This document shows, in pieces, positions 8,199 through 16,004 of a DNA stretch of 44,417 nucleotides; within the stretch, counting starts at the first letter, position 1, and the number at the start of each line of letters is the position of its first letter. Source of the stretch: an uncultured Bacteroidales bacterium (lineage in GTDB: Bacteria > Bacteroidota > Bacteroidia > Bacteroidales > Muribaculaceae); NCBI GenBank assembly GCA_902779125.1, contig CACZAC010000019.1, positions 1 through 44,417 of the forward strand, given 5' to 3'. Both the position numbers and the translations under genes were made by a program. The notes below the pieces were generated by a model, which saw only the letters and a list, made by a program, of their open reading frames with translations, did no database searches and was not told the DNA's origin.

Positions 8199-9761
8199 AT
8201 GTATATCACAAGTATAAAATTCAAGCTAGCATTAAAGTGGTTCCTCCATTCTGAATATGATTATCTGCTAGTGTATGCTAGTGGCGCGAATAAACTTGAC
8301 TATGAAATTAGCAGAGAAGTATTAACTTATAGACAACTCATAGATGCTCAAACGGGAGATTTAGTATGTTTCCTTCATTTTATTGAGTCAGAACACGAGC
8401 AAGATTCACTTATCCGTGCCAACCATACAGATTCGATTGAAAATTTCATGATATATCATATCAATACAGAAAGAGTTAGAAGACTGACACATCGGGACCT
8501 TTACTGTGGAGTAGGGCTTAAGACAACCTATGAAACTACATGGGATTTATGTGAGTTTTTTGACATCATGCAATGTGAGTTGCCCGCTTTTATTTTAATC
8601 CATAGAGATAGAAGCAATACTGATTTACTATCTTTAACTCATCAATATTCGTTATTTTCAATCAAGAATCTAGAAGATTTACATTCTCTACTCACACCCA
8701 TAAAAATAATAAACAACTATCAATCCGACATCACCCCTATCAGAGACAAACTCACTAAACTGCAGAAAATTCCAGATGCTATAGAAATACAACAGCAGAT
8801 TGATAGCATCAGAAGAGGCATTGAAACATTGAAAAAAGAAACCATTGATGATCTTTGTCTCAAACGCACAGAGGTTTGCCATGCCATACATTTGATTCTT
8901 TTAAGTTACAATAAGAATTTCGAATTAACTGACATGAATTTCAATTCCTTCAAAGAATTACTCACTAAAGAAGGATTAATCAATGAGTTTTTATCAAAGC
9001 ATCGAGACCTTTTTAATCTTTTTAAAAAAATTGACAAGAAAATACGGAAGTGGAACAATAGTAAGAACGATAAAATAGAACTACTCATAGATAATTTGAA
9101 ACAGAAACAAAACGCATTGATGCAATCACAGAGCATAAAAGAGCAAATAAATCAATTAATACAAAAAGAGGAAGAAATAATAAACACATATAAGAAAACT
9201 ATTAAAGAAACGCTACTCATTGACAATTCATCAGAATTATTGTATGCAGTTGACAACAATAGTTCTACCCTGCCCTTGATTATTGAAAAAACCATTAGCA
9301 ATTACTTAGATAAAAACCAAGTAATTAGAAGCATAGTCAGAGATATTAGAGATAAGGTCCATCAACAAGCATTTGATATTTTTATCTCGTGTAAAAGTGA
9401 AGACTATAAATATGGAGAACAACTATTTCATCTCTTATCCAACAGAGGATTTCACCCATTCATCGCATCAAAATCTTTAAGAGCCGTTGGATGCGATTTA
9501 TATAGTAAAGTTATCTCTGAGGTAATTGACTCATGCAAGCATATGATCGTATTTGCAACAGATCAACGATATGTAGAATCTCCATACGTGGAATCAGAAT
9601 GGAGTATGTTCGTTAACGAGCTAAAAGCAGGGAGAAAGACAGGAAAATTACTTACTATTATCCCAGACCCAATTCAAGGCCAAAAACTGCCGATTGACCT
9701 TAGACAAAGAGAAATATTTCCCACTGATAACTATGAAGCTATCTGCGATTATTTAAAATAA
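8199..9761 (+). CDS. Coiled-coil protein with C-terminal TIR domain
   Basis: 520 residues. The N-terminal part (1 to about 165) is an alpha/beta region I do not recognise. Residues about 180-370 are charged and helical with likely coiled coil (many Lys/Glu/Gln, two helical stretches). Residues about 390-520 are a TIR domain: FDIFISCKSED, ASKSLRAVG loop, then SPYVESEW where Glu467 is the likely catalytic acid. The final segment is a typical TIR beta-E/alpha-E. It follows the C39/RyR gene by 55 nt with no promoter seen between, so it may be read from the same message, but its base composition is distinctly A+T-rich compared with that gene. It could oligomerise through the coiled coil to activate the TIR NADase (family knowledge plus inference). 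Confidence 0.85.
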   Translation: MYITSIKFKLALKWFLHSEYDYLLVYASGANKLDYEISREVLTYRQLIDAQTGDLVCFLHFIESEHEQDSLIRANHTDSIENFMIYHINTERVRRLTHRDLYCGVGLKTTYETTWDLCEFFDIMQCELPAFILIHRDRSNTDLLSLTHQYSLFSIKNLEDLHSLLTPIKIINNYQSDITPIRDKLTKLQKIPDAIEIQQQIDSIRRGIETLKKETIDDLCLKRTEVCHAIHLILLSYNKNFELTDMNFNSFKELLTKEGLINEFLSKHRDLFNLFKKIDKKIRKWNNSKNDKIELLIDNLKQKQNALMQSQSIKEQINQLIQKEEEIINTYKKTIKETLLIDNSSELLYAVDNNSSTLPLIIEKTISNYLDKNQVIRSIVRDIRDKVHQQAFDIFISCKSEDYKYGEQLFHLLSNRGFHPFIASKSLRAVGCDLYSKVISEVIDSCKHMIVFATDQRYVESPYVESEWSMFVNELKAGRKTGKLLTIIPDPIQGQKLPIDLRQREIFPTDNYEAICDYLK

Positions 9762-9804
9762 GATTAATTCAATTATTCTTATAATGCTATTCAAGTAAAA
9801 CATC

Positions 9805-9812
9805 TATCTTTG
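9805..9812 (+). promoter_or_regulatory. Promoter -7 element with very short leader
   Basis: TATCTTTG at 9805-9812, followed by CAAAATATCA and the start codon at 9823. No good TTG lies 20 nt upstream. The predicted transcript starts only a few bases before the ATG, so the message is nearly leaderless. Confidence 0.55.
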
Positions 9813-9822
9813 CAAAATATCA

Positions 9823-11592
9823 ATGATTATGGAACAGAGTAAATATGACATTTTCATCAGCTACTCACGTATAGACTACCTTGATGAATATGAAAATGAG
9901 ATTCCAGGTAATGAGATTTCAAAAATCTTGCAAGCATTGAGCGATGAACATATTACATACTGGATTGATAAAAAAGGCATTGATCATGGTGCAAATATTC
10001 CAGTAGAAATTGAGAATAATATCAAAGCTTCTCGCATCATTCTTTTTCTCTCTACGTCTAATTCCAATTTTGCATCCAATTGGACACTCAATGAAATAGC
10101 TTATGCTCATAAAATAAGTAAGCACATCATACCAGTACGTATTGATAAATCACAATTTGGTGAAGGAATTGGCTTTTTTCTTGCTCCTTCAAATACCATT
10201 GATTATTACAATGATCCTGAACAAAAGCGCATTGATATGATTAATGCTATCAATCAACAGCTTAACATAATAAAACAAGAAGAACAAATTGCAGAAAAAA
10301 TTGAATTGTCTTGGGAAGAACTGAATCAAAGAGAGAAAGATATCGAGTCTAAAAAACATTCGTTACTGCATAATTCAAAAAAACAGATTACCGATAAAAG
10401 TATACTAAAAGAATTACTAGAAACGATTTGCCCTAAAAAAGACAACTCTAATACAAACGCTTTGTCACAAAAGGATCAACTAGACAATCTTAGGAGAAGT
10501 AACGATTTGCTGGAAGAAGACAAAAAACGCTTAAATAATAAAAACACAATATTTAAGACAATCGCAATCATTACATCTCTATCAGCATTATGTCTATTAT
10601 TTTGTACCATATTTCAGAATTTATATTCCAAACAAACTCCAAAACAAGCGTTTGAGACAATGTCTGAGCAAGATCCAATGTTGATATTTTCAGGAGGAGG
10701 ATCAGTCTATAATTACATCTGTGAGCATCAAGCGGATAGTGATACCATTAGTCTTGCCAATTATGATAATGCCATCTATATCAACCAACCAAGCGGCAAC
10801 GCTTGGTCATTGCTTCTCGAAGAAGCAATGACAGACAAAAGGAGATTCTGCTCTATATGCCTTTCATCAGATATTATTGACACTACTAGGTTTAACAATT
10901 ATGATGCGTTTTCTAATGATACACGTATCGTTCAGCTACTCATAGGCCATGACCCTCTAATAATTTATGCTCAGAAAAAGCCTTCATTCATTTCTGATGA
11001 TGTTAATATCATCACACTTCAAGAACTCAGTACAATTTTCAACAACAAAAAGATAAAAAGAGAATTTAGATTTTTTTCTACATCCAGAAACAGCGGAACG
11101 CTTCGCACTTATCAACGTTATCTTTCATTAGTTGACACTACATTACAACTTGAATCTCTCTGTTTCCCTTTCTACGAAGATGATTCTCCTGACTATATGA
11201 AGAGTTTGAATCAAGTCCGTGATCCACTTAAAAAGAAACCATTTTTTGTATTAGGGAGCAAATACTATTTTCCAAAGGAAATTGTAGATCAATCAATCCC
11301 TCTCATCCTTATGGATGATACAATCACCTTGAAAAAACCAGTTTACATCTATTTTATTGCAACAAAAGACCCAATGAATAAAAAATTTAAGATCAATAAA
11401 AGAATTATTAGTTTCTTGAAGAAGATTGGCGCAAAGCAAAATATTGATGCGACAATTTGGAATAGCATTGAAAAAGAGGGTTGCATCGCATCACAAGGTG
11501 ATCTCATCATCGACATTAACGACACGTCTAAAGTCTTTTATCAAGAAGAGAAAAAACGATTGAATCATTTGAACTTAAAAACTTTAAAATAG
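9823..11592 (+). CDS. TIR domain anchored by one TM helix to an outer PstS-like binding domain
   Basis: 589 residues (Met3 is an alternative start). Residues 5-145 are TIR: YDIFISYSRIDYLDEY, then SNWTLNEIAYA with Glu91 as the likely catalytic residue. A charged helical linker (about 150-242) leads to a single TM helix (about 244-264: FKTIAIITSLSALCLLFCTI). The rest, about 285-570, resembles periplasmic phosphate-binding proteins of the PstS type: FSGGGSVYNYI (289-299), ITLQELSTIFNNK (397-409), NSGTLRTYQRYL (423-434). With a cytoplasmic TIR the binding domain would face the periplasm, so this looks like a one-component transmembrane receptor. The gene is A+T-rich. Whether it binds phosphate, another anion or a phage product is unknown; the ligand loops are diverged from true PstS. 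Confidence 0.87.
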   Translation: MIMEQSKYDIFISYSRIDYLDEYENEIPGNEISKILQALSDEHITYWIDKKGIDHGANIPVEIENNIKASRIILFLSTSNSNFASNWTLNEIAYAHKISKHIIPVRIDKSQFGEGIGFFLAPSNTIDYYNDPEQKRIDMINAINQQLNIIKQEEQIAEKIELSWEELNQREKDIESKKHSLLHNSKKQITDKSILKELLETICPKKDNSNTNALSQKDQLDNLRRSNDLLEEDKKRLNNKNTIFKTIAIITSLSALCLLFCTIFQNLYSKQTPKQAFETMSEQDPMLIFSGGGSVYNYICEHQADSDTISLANYDNAIYINQPSGNAWSLLLEEAMTDKRRFCSICLSSDIIDTTRFNNYDAFSNDTRIVQLLIGHDPLIIYAQKKPSFISDDVNIITLQELSTIFNNKKIKREFRFFSTSRNSGTLRTYQRYLSLVDTTLQLESLCFPFYEDDSPDYMKSLNQVRDPLKKKPFFVLGSKYYFPKEIVDQSIPLILMDDTITLKKPVYIYFIATKDPMNKKFKINKRIISFLKKIGAKQNIDATIWNSIEKEGCIASQGDLIIDINDTSKVFYQEEKKRLNHLNLKTLK

Positions 11593-11765
11593 TCATTATT
11601 ATCTCACATATCGTATATTAGATTAATAATCAATGATTTATAGCATTTATTTGATCATCACACAAGAGTTTACAAATGAGTCAAAGTTCATTCGTCAATG
11701 TTAAAAAGTGATAGAAATGAGAGATGATAGGGCTCTTTATTGATGTTTATGGGTAAAATGAAACT

Positions 11766-12065
11766 ATGACAATGAAAAAGAAGAATGATTATAGGCCGGA
11801 GCCGGTGGATACTAGCGATGTCACCGTGCCAGAAGAACTGATGGAACTGGTAGAGGAAATGTCACGCAATGTGCATGAGGTGTGGGCCAGGAGCCGTATG
11901 GACCAGGGGTGGACCTGGGGGGAACAACGTGACGACGAGCGCAAGAAACATCCGGATTTGGTCCCTTACGATGAGTTGACTGAAGAGGAGAAAGACTATG
12001 ACCGTGATACTAGCCTTCAGACGATTAAGCTGATTCTGAAGTTGGGCTTCAAAATCTCGAAATAA
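11766..12065 (+). CDS. Stand-alone RyR domain protein
   Basis: 99 residues, almost entirely one RyR domain (about 30-98): HEVWARSRMDQGWTWGEQRDD, HPDLVPYDEL, DYDR, LGFKIS. It is close in sequence to the RyR part of the C39 fusion at 7208-8143 and has the same moderate G+C, unlike the A+T-rich TIR genes between them. RyR domains are the repeated modules of animal ryanodine receptors; bacterial versions are of unknown function. A 173-nt gap precedes it with no clear TAnnTTTG site, and a strong terminator follows. It may act as a free ligand-binding partner for the other cluster proteins (inference). Confidence 0.88.
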   Translation: MTMKKKNDYRPEPVDTSDVTVPEELMELVEEMSRNVHEVWARSRMDQGWTWGEQRDDERKKHPDLVPYDELTEEEKDYDRDTSLQTIKLILKLGFKISK

Positions 12066-12115
12066 AACCCGTACTCTGGCATTATAGAAGAGGAACTTGC
12101 GATTTGCAAGAACAG

Positions 12116-12154
12116 AAGAAGGCCGGAAACTGAAATTCAGTTTCCGGCCTTCTT
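12116..12154. terminator. Bidirectional terminator closing two convergent units
   Basis: A perfect 19-bp inverted repeat (AAGAAGGCCGGAAACTGAA with its complement, 1-nt centre) lies between the RyR gene (+) and fructokinase (-). The core GGCCGGAAACTGAA is G+C-rich and both outer flanks give short T-rich runs on the exit strand. It marks the border between the TIR/RyR cluster and the fructan locus. Confidence 0.85.
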
Positions 12155-12178
12155 TGCCGTAGTTAGGATAGAGCCTAT

Positions 12179-13072
12179 TTACTTGGCGGCTGCGAGAAGG
12201 TCGCGGGGCAAGGTGGGCATGGCGCCGTTCTGCGTGCAGACATAGGCGCTGACCTTGACGGCCAACTCATGAGCCTCGGGGACGGGCTTGCCGTTGAGGA
12301 TGGCGGCACAGAAGGAGCCTGTGAACGAGTCACCGGCGCCGACGGTGTCGGCCACTTCAACCTTAGGCGTCTCTTGGAACGACATCTGGCCACGCGTGAA
12401 GACGTAGGAGCCGTTGGTGCCGCAGGTGAGCACGAGCATATCGAGGTCATACTTGCCCAGGATGAGCCAGCACTTGTTCTCGATGTCAAGGCCAGGATAG
12501 CCGAACATGCGTCCGATGGTCACGAGCTCCTCATCATTGATTTTGAGGATGTTGCAACGGCGCATCGACTGCTGGATGATTTCCTTGTTGTAGAACTGCT
12601 GACGCAGGTTGATGTCGAAAATCTTCATGCAATCGTTGGGAGTGGCATCAAGGAAACGGTGGATGTTCTCGCGCGAAACGACATTGCGCTGAGCCAGCGA
12701 GCCGTAGCACACGGCGCGGCAGTTGGCAGCGATTTCCTCAATCTCGGGCGTGAAGGGGATGTTGTCCCATGCCACGTTCTCCTTGATGTCATAGGTGGGG
12801 ATTCCTTCCTCGTTGAGCGTCACCTGTACGGTGCCGGTGGGATAAGGCACACGCGGCATGAGGTACTTGAGGCCATGCTCCTCCAGGGCCTCGATGGTCT
12901 CCTCAGCAAGCTTATCCTCGCCCAGAGCACTGATGGCGATTGAGTTGTCACTGCCGACGAATTGTCCGGCATGATAGGCGAAGTTGGCGGGGGCACCGCC
13001 CAGTTTCTTACCTTCGGGGAGAACATCCCACAGGGCCTCGCCCAGACCCACTACATAACGTTTATCACTCAT
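12179..13072 (-). CDS. Fructokinase (PfkB family)
   Basis: 297 residues, usual length for ribokinase/PfkB sugar kinases. The substrate motif GGAPANFAYH lies near the N-terminus and the catalytic/anion-hole motif DTVGAGDSFTG (catalytic Asp in GAGD) near the C-terminus. It phosphorylates fructose with ATP in the cytoplasm. As the last gene of the fructan locus, just after the sugar transporter, it receives the fructose released by the GH32 enzymes; this context is the reason for naming fructose rather than another sugar. Confidence 0.92.
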   Translation of the reverse strand: MSDKRYVVGLGEALWDVLPEGKKLGGAPANFAYHAGQFVGSDNSIAISALGEDKLAEETIEALEEHGLKYLMPRVPYPTGTVQVTLNEEGIPTYDIKENVAWDNIPFTPEIEEIAANCRAVCYGSLAQRNVVSRENIHRFLDATPNDCMKIFDINLRQQFYNKEIIQQSMRRCNILKINDEELVTIGRMFGYPGLDIENKCWLILGKYDLDMLVLTCGTNGSYVFTRGQMSFQETPKVEVADTVGAGDSFTGSFCAAILNGKPVPEAHELAVKVSAYVCTQNGAMPTLPRDLLAAAK

Positions 13073-13092
13073 AGTTGTCAGTTTTTCAGTTG

Positions 13093-14262
13093 TCAGTTTT
13101 CAGTTTGAGTTTTGAGTTGCTTGATGTAGGTGAACAGGTAGATGACACCGATGGCCATCACTGCCACGGCACCAGCCTGGCCGACAGCGTCGCTGGCGAA
13201 GCCCATGAGCAGCGGGAAAATCGTGCCGCCAAACAGGCCCATGATCATCAGGCCGGACACCTCGTTCTGCTTCTTGGGCATCGACTCGAGAGCCGTAGCA
13301 AAACACATCGAGAAGATGTTGGAGTTACCGTAGCCCACGAGAGCGATAGCGGTGTACAGAATCCACTTCTCGTGACCGAAGAACATGCCACACATCGACA
13401 GGGCCATCATGATGACGCTGATGAGGAAGAACGTTCTCATCTTGAGCACACGCAGGAAGAACGAACCGGTCAAGCAACCGATGGTACGGAAGATGAAGTA
13501 GAGCGAGGCAGCAAATGCGGCGTCATTCAAGTTCATGCCCAGACGCTCCATGAGAATCTTCGGGGCGGTGGTGTTGGTGCCCACATCGATGCCCACATGG
13601 CACATAATGCCCAGGAACGAGAGCAGCACGATGGGCGTGCCCAAGAGCTTGAAGCACTCCACAAAGGTCGAAGGTTTGCCTTCGATTTTCTCTTCATGGA
13701 TTGGTGTAACTGCTAGCAGAACTGTTGAGAATGTACCTACTACAAAGAAGATGGCGAACAGCACACGCCAGTCAAGACCCAGGCTGGGAATCACCTGCAT
13801 GGCACCCCACGAGGCCAGATAAGGCGCGATGAACGAAGCGATGGCCTTGATGAACTGGCCGAAGGTGAGCGTTGATGCCAGGTTGCCACCACCCATCACG
13901 GTCGATACCAGCGGGTTGAGCGAAGTCTGCATCAGTGCATTACCGATGCCCAGCAGCGAGAAGGCGATGAGCATCACAGGGAAACTGTTGCCGAACAGCG
14001 GAATAAACAGCGAGAGAATGGTCACTACCAGTGACAAGAGCACCGTTTTCTTACGGCCTATCTTGTTCATCAGCATGCCTGTGGGAACACTGAAGATGAG
14101 GAACCAGAAGAATACCAGCGAGGGTAAGGTGTTGGCCACCTTGTCCGTGAGGCCGAGGTCTGCTTTCACATAGTTGGAGGCGATACCCACCAGGTCAACG
14201 AAGCCCATGCAGAAGAAGCACAGCATGACCGAGATAATCGCGATTTTATTAGTCTTTGCCAT
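13093..14262 (-). CDS. MFS sugar transporter, likely fructose importer
   Basis: 389 residues with about 12 hydrophobic segments. Typical MFS signatures are present: the loop after TM2 (MLMNKIGRKKTVLLS) and a repeated hydrophobic pattern in the second half. It fits the FucP-like sugar:H+ symporters of the inner membrane. It lies between GH32 and fructokinase and would bring monomeric fructose from the periplasm into the cytoplasm. Spacers on both sides carry short A+T-rich direct repeats. Confidence 0.9.
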   Translation of the reverse strand: MAKTNKIAIISVMLCFFCMGFVDLVGIASNYVKADLGLTDKVANTLPSLVFFWFLIFSVPTGMLMNKIGRKKTVLLSLVVTILSLFIPLFGNSFPVMLIAFSLLGIGNALMQTSLNPLVSTVMGGGNLASTLTFGQFIKAIASFIAPYLASWGAMQVIPSLGLDWRVLFAIFFVVGTFSTVLLAVTPIHEEKIEGKPSTFVECFKLLGTPIVLLSFLGIMCHVGIDVGTNTTAPKILMERLGMNLNDAAFAASLYFIFRTIGCLTGSFFLRVLKMRTFFLISVIMMALSMCGMFFGHEKWILYTAIALVGYGNSNIFSMCFATALESMPKKQNEVSGLMIMGLFGGTIFPLLMGFASDAVGQAGAVAVMAIGVIYLFTYIKQLKTQTEN

Positions 14263-14279
14263 TATTTAAAAATTTTAAG

Positions 14280-14332
14280 TTGTAAGTTTTAGTTTTAAGC
14301 TAAAAGCTAATAGCTAAAGGCTAATAGCTGAT
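14280..14332. repeat. Short AT-rich direct repeats in gene spacer
   Basis: Between the MFS start and the GH32 stop is a run of near-identical units (AGCTAAAAGCTAATAGCT, then AGCTAAAGGCTAATAGCT), with TTTTAAG/TTTTAG repeats before it. A related spacer with TTGTCAGTTTT repeats separates the MFS and fructokinase genes near 13076-13105. Function unknown. Confidence 0.6.
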
Positions 14333-15997
14333 TTGGTAAATCGTGGCCTTACCGCCCTTGACCTTGATGTTGGTGTAAGGTGTGGTGGGGAACACGAGGT
14401 TAGTCATCGCCATCTTGCCGTCGGCATCAAAGGCCTCGATGCTGCAACGGTCAACGAAGATGCGCAGCTGCTTGATAGCACCATGGGTGGGGGCAACAGT
14501 CACAACAGGGAAAGCCTCGCTGAAACTGACATCACCACTGGCGGTGCGGTCCATTGCAAAGGTCTGCTTGGCGGCATCATATTTCATCACCACCTGCTCG
14601 CCATTAGCGTTAGACAGAGTCAATTCCATCGAATTCTTGACATCCACAACGATTTCGCAGATCTCGGTCGGCTTTTTCACCTTGGCGCCGCGAACTGCAA
14701 GCATTTCGGGTGAAGGCTTCACGCTGACGTAGGTCTCCTCACCATCGGTGAAAATGCCTAGGTCACGGGGAATCGAGTTGGCGCTGCGGAACTGACGAGT
14801 GGGTACCTGGTTGGCATACTGCCAGTTAGACATCCAGGCGATTACCACATGGCGACCCTGGGGCGCATTGTAGAACGAAACCGTGGCATAGTGGTCCTTG
14901 CCGTAGTCCATCCACTTGGTGACCTTGGGCATCGACTCACAGGTGAACTTGTGGCCGTCGAAATCGCCCACGAAGTACTGGGTTGCCGAGCCGCCGAAGG
15001 GACCACCGGGGTTGATGTTGCAAAGCAGCACCCACTTGCCGTCGATTTTCATCAGGTCGGGGCACTCCCATACACCACCGTGGTTACCGTATTCCTTGCC
15101 GAAGGAGCTCTCATACTTCCAGTTCTTCAGGTCCTTGGAACTGTAGATGTTCATCTCCTGTCCAGCGGCGAGAATCATGTTCCAAGCGTTGATGTCGCTG
15201 TTCCAGAAGGGGTTCGGGTCGCGGAAGTCGGGCACATCGCTCGTCAACACGGGGTTGCCCTCATATTTCTCGAACGTCATGCCGTTGTCGTGCGAAATGG
15301 CAATCGACTGTGTCTGGTTCTGTCCAGCCGAGGTGTAGATAGCCACCACATCGTTTCCATCGGTCACACAGGAGCCCGAGAAGATGGTTCCCAGCGCATC
15401 AGGCTCGATGGCGATGGGCTGGGGCGTCCAATGGATGAGGTCGGTCGAGGTCGAGTGTCCCCATGTCATGTTCTCCCACTGCGAACCATAAGGGTTGAAC
15501 TGATAGTACAGGTGCCACACACCATCCTTGTAGAACATACCATTGGGGTCGTTCATCCAGCCATAGACCGGGGTGTGGTGATAGGCGGGACGGAAACGCT
15601 CGCGATTGCTGTCGTCGAACGTGTCGGTCACACGCATCTCGCGCCAGCAGACAAAGTCCTTGACGGCACCGGTGGTGCGGCGGTCGCCATGGAAGGAGAT
15701 ATCGACCAGCACCGTCTTGTTGCCGAAGCGCTGGATATCCAGTGGCACATAGTAGTCCACCTTGTCAACAGCAAAGCGCACGTTGAGCGTCTGCACCTGC
15801 TCGTTGTTCACGATAACGCGCACATAGGCGTTCTCCTCCTTCTCCTGCACGGGCAGCAACAGGTACTTGCCCGTAGCGTCAACCCGCAGCATGGCGTGGT
15901 TTTCGCTCAACATCTGGGGGGTCAGTGCCGTGGCCGAAAGGGCCACGAGCACTGCCGCCAGAATAGTTAATAATCTATTCGTCATCGTAGAGGCCAT
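14321..15997 (-). CDS. GH32 beta-fructosidase (levanase/inulinase type), secreted
   Basis: 558 residues (start at 15997; Met5 at 15985 is equally possible). A signal peptide (NRLLTILAAVLVALSATAL) is followed by a small N-terminal beta region and then the five-bladed GH32 catalytic domain. All three catalytic motifs are intact: WMNDPNG with Asp150 as nucleophile, FRDP with Asp260 as transition-state stabiliser, and ECPDL with Glu311 as acid/base. The C-terminal beta-sandwich is present (about 430-558). It should release fructose from fructan fragments in the periplasm. Whether it prefers levan or inulin cannot be read from the sequence. Confidence 0.93.
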   Translation of the reverse strand: MASTMTNRLLTILAAVLVALSATALTPQMLSENHAMLRVDATGKYLLLPVQEKEENAYVRVIVNNEQVQTLNVRFAVDKVDYYVPLDIQRFGNKTVLVDISFHGDRRTTGAVKDFVCWREMRVTDTFDDSNRERFRPAYHHTPVYGWMNDPNGMFYKDGVWHLYYQFNPYGSQWENMTWGHSTSTDLIHWTPQPIAIEPDALGTIFSGSCVTDGNDVVAIYTSAGQNQTQSIAISHDNGMTFEKYEGNPVLTSDVPDFRDPNPFWNSDINAWNMILAAGQEMNIYSSKDLKNWKYESSFGKEYGNHGGVWECPDLMKIDGKWVLLCNINPGGPFGGSATQYFVGDFDGHKFTCESMPKVTKWMDYGKDHYATVSFYNAPQGRHVVIAWMSNWQYANQVPTRQFRSANSIPRDLGIFTDGEETYVSVKPSPEMLAVRGAKVKKPTEICEIVVDVKNSMELTLSNANGEQVVMKYDAAKQTFAMDRTASGDVSFSEAFPVVTVAPTHGAIKQLRIFVDRCSIEAFDADGKMAMTNLVFPTTPYTNIKVKGGKATIYQISY

Positions 15998-16004
15998 TTA
16001 CCGA

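Noticed and set aside
12269-12943. Long open frames on the strand opposite the fructan locus (also around 14849-15970, 15867-17255 and 21383-22072)
   Set aside because: They lie antisense to well-identified genes, have biased shadow composition (His/Val/Gly-rich) and no domain signatures.
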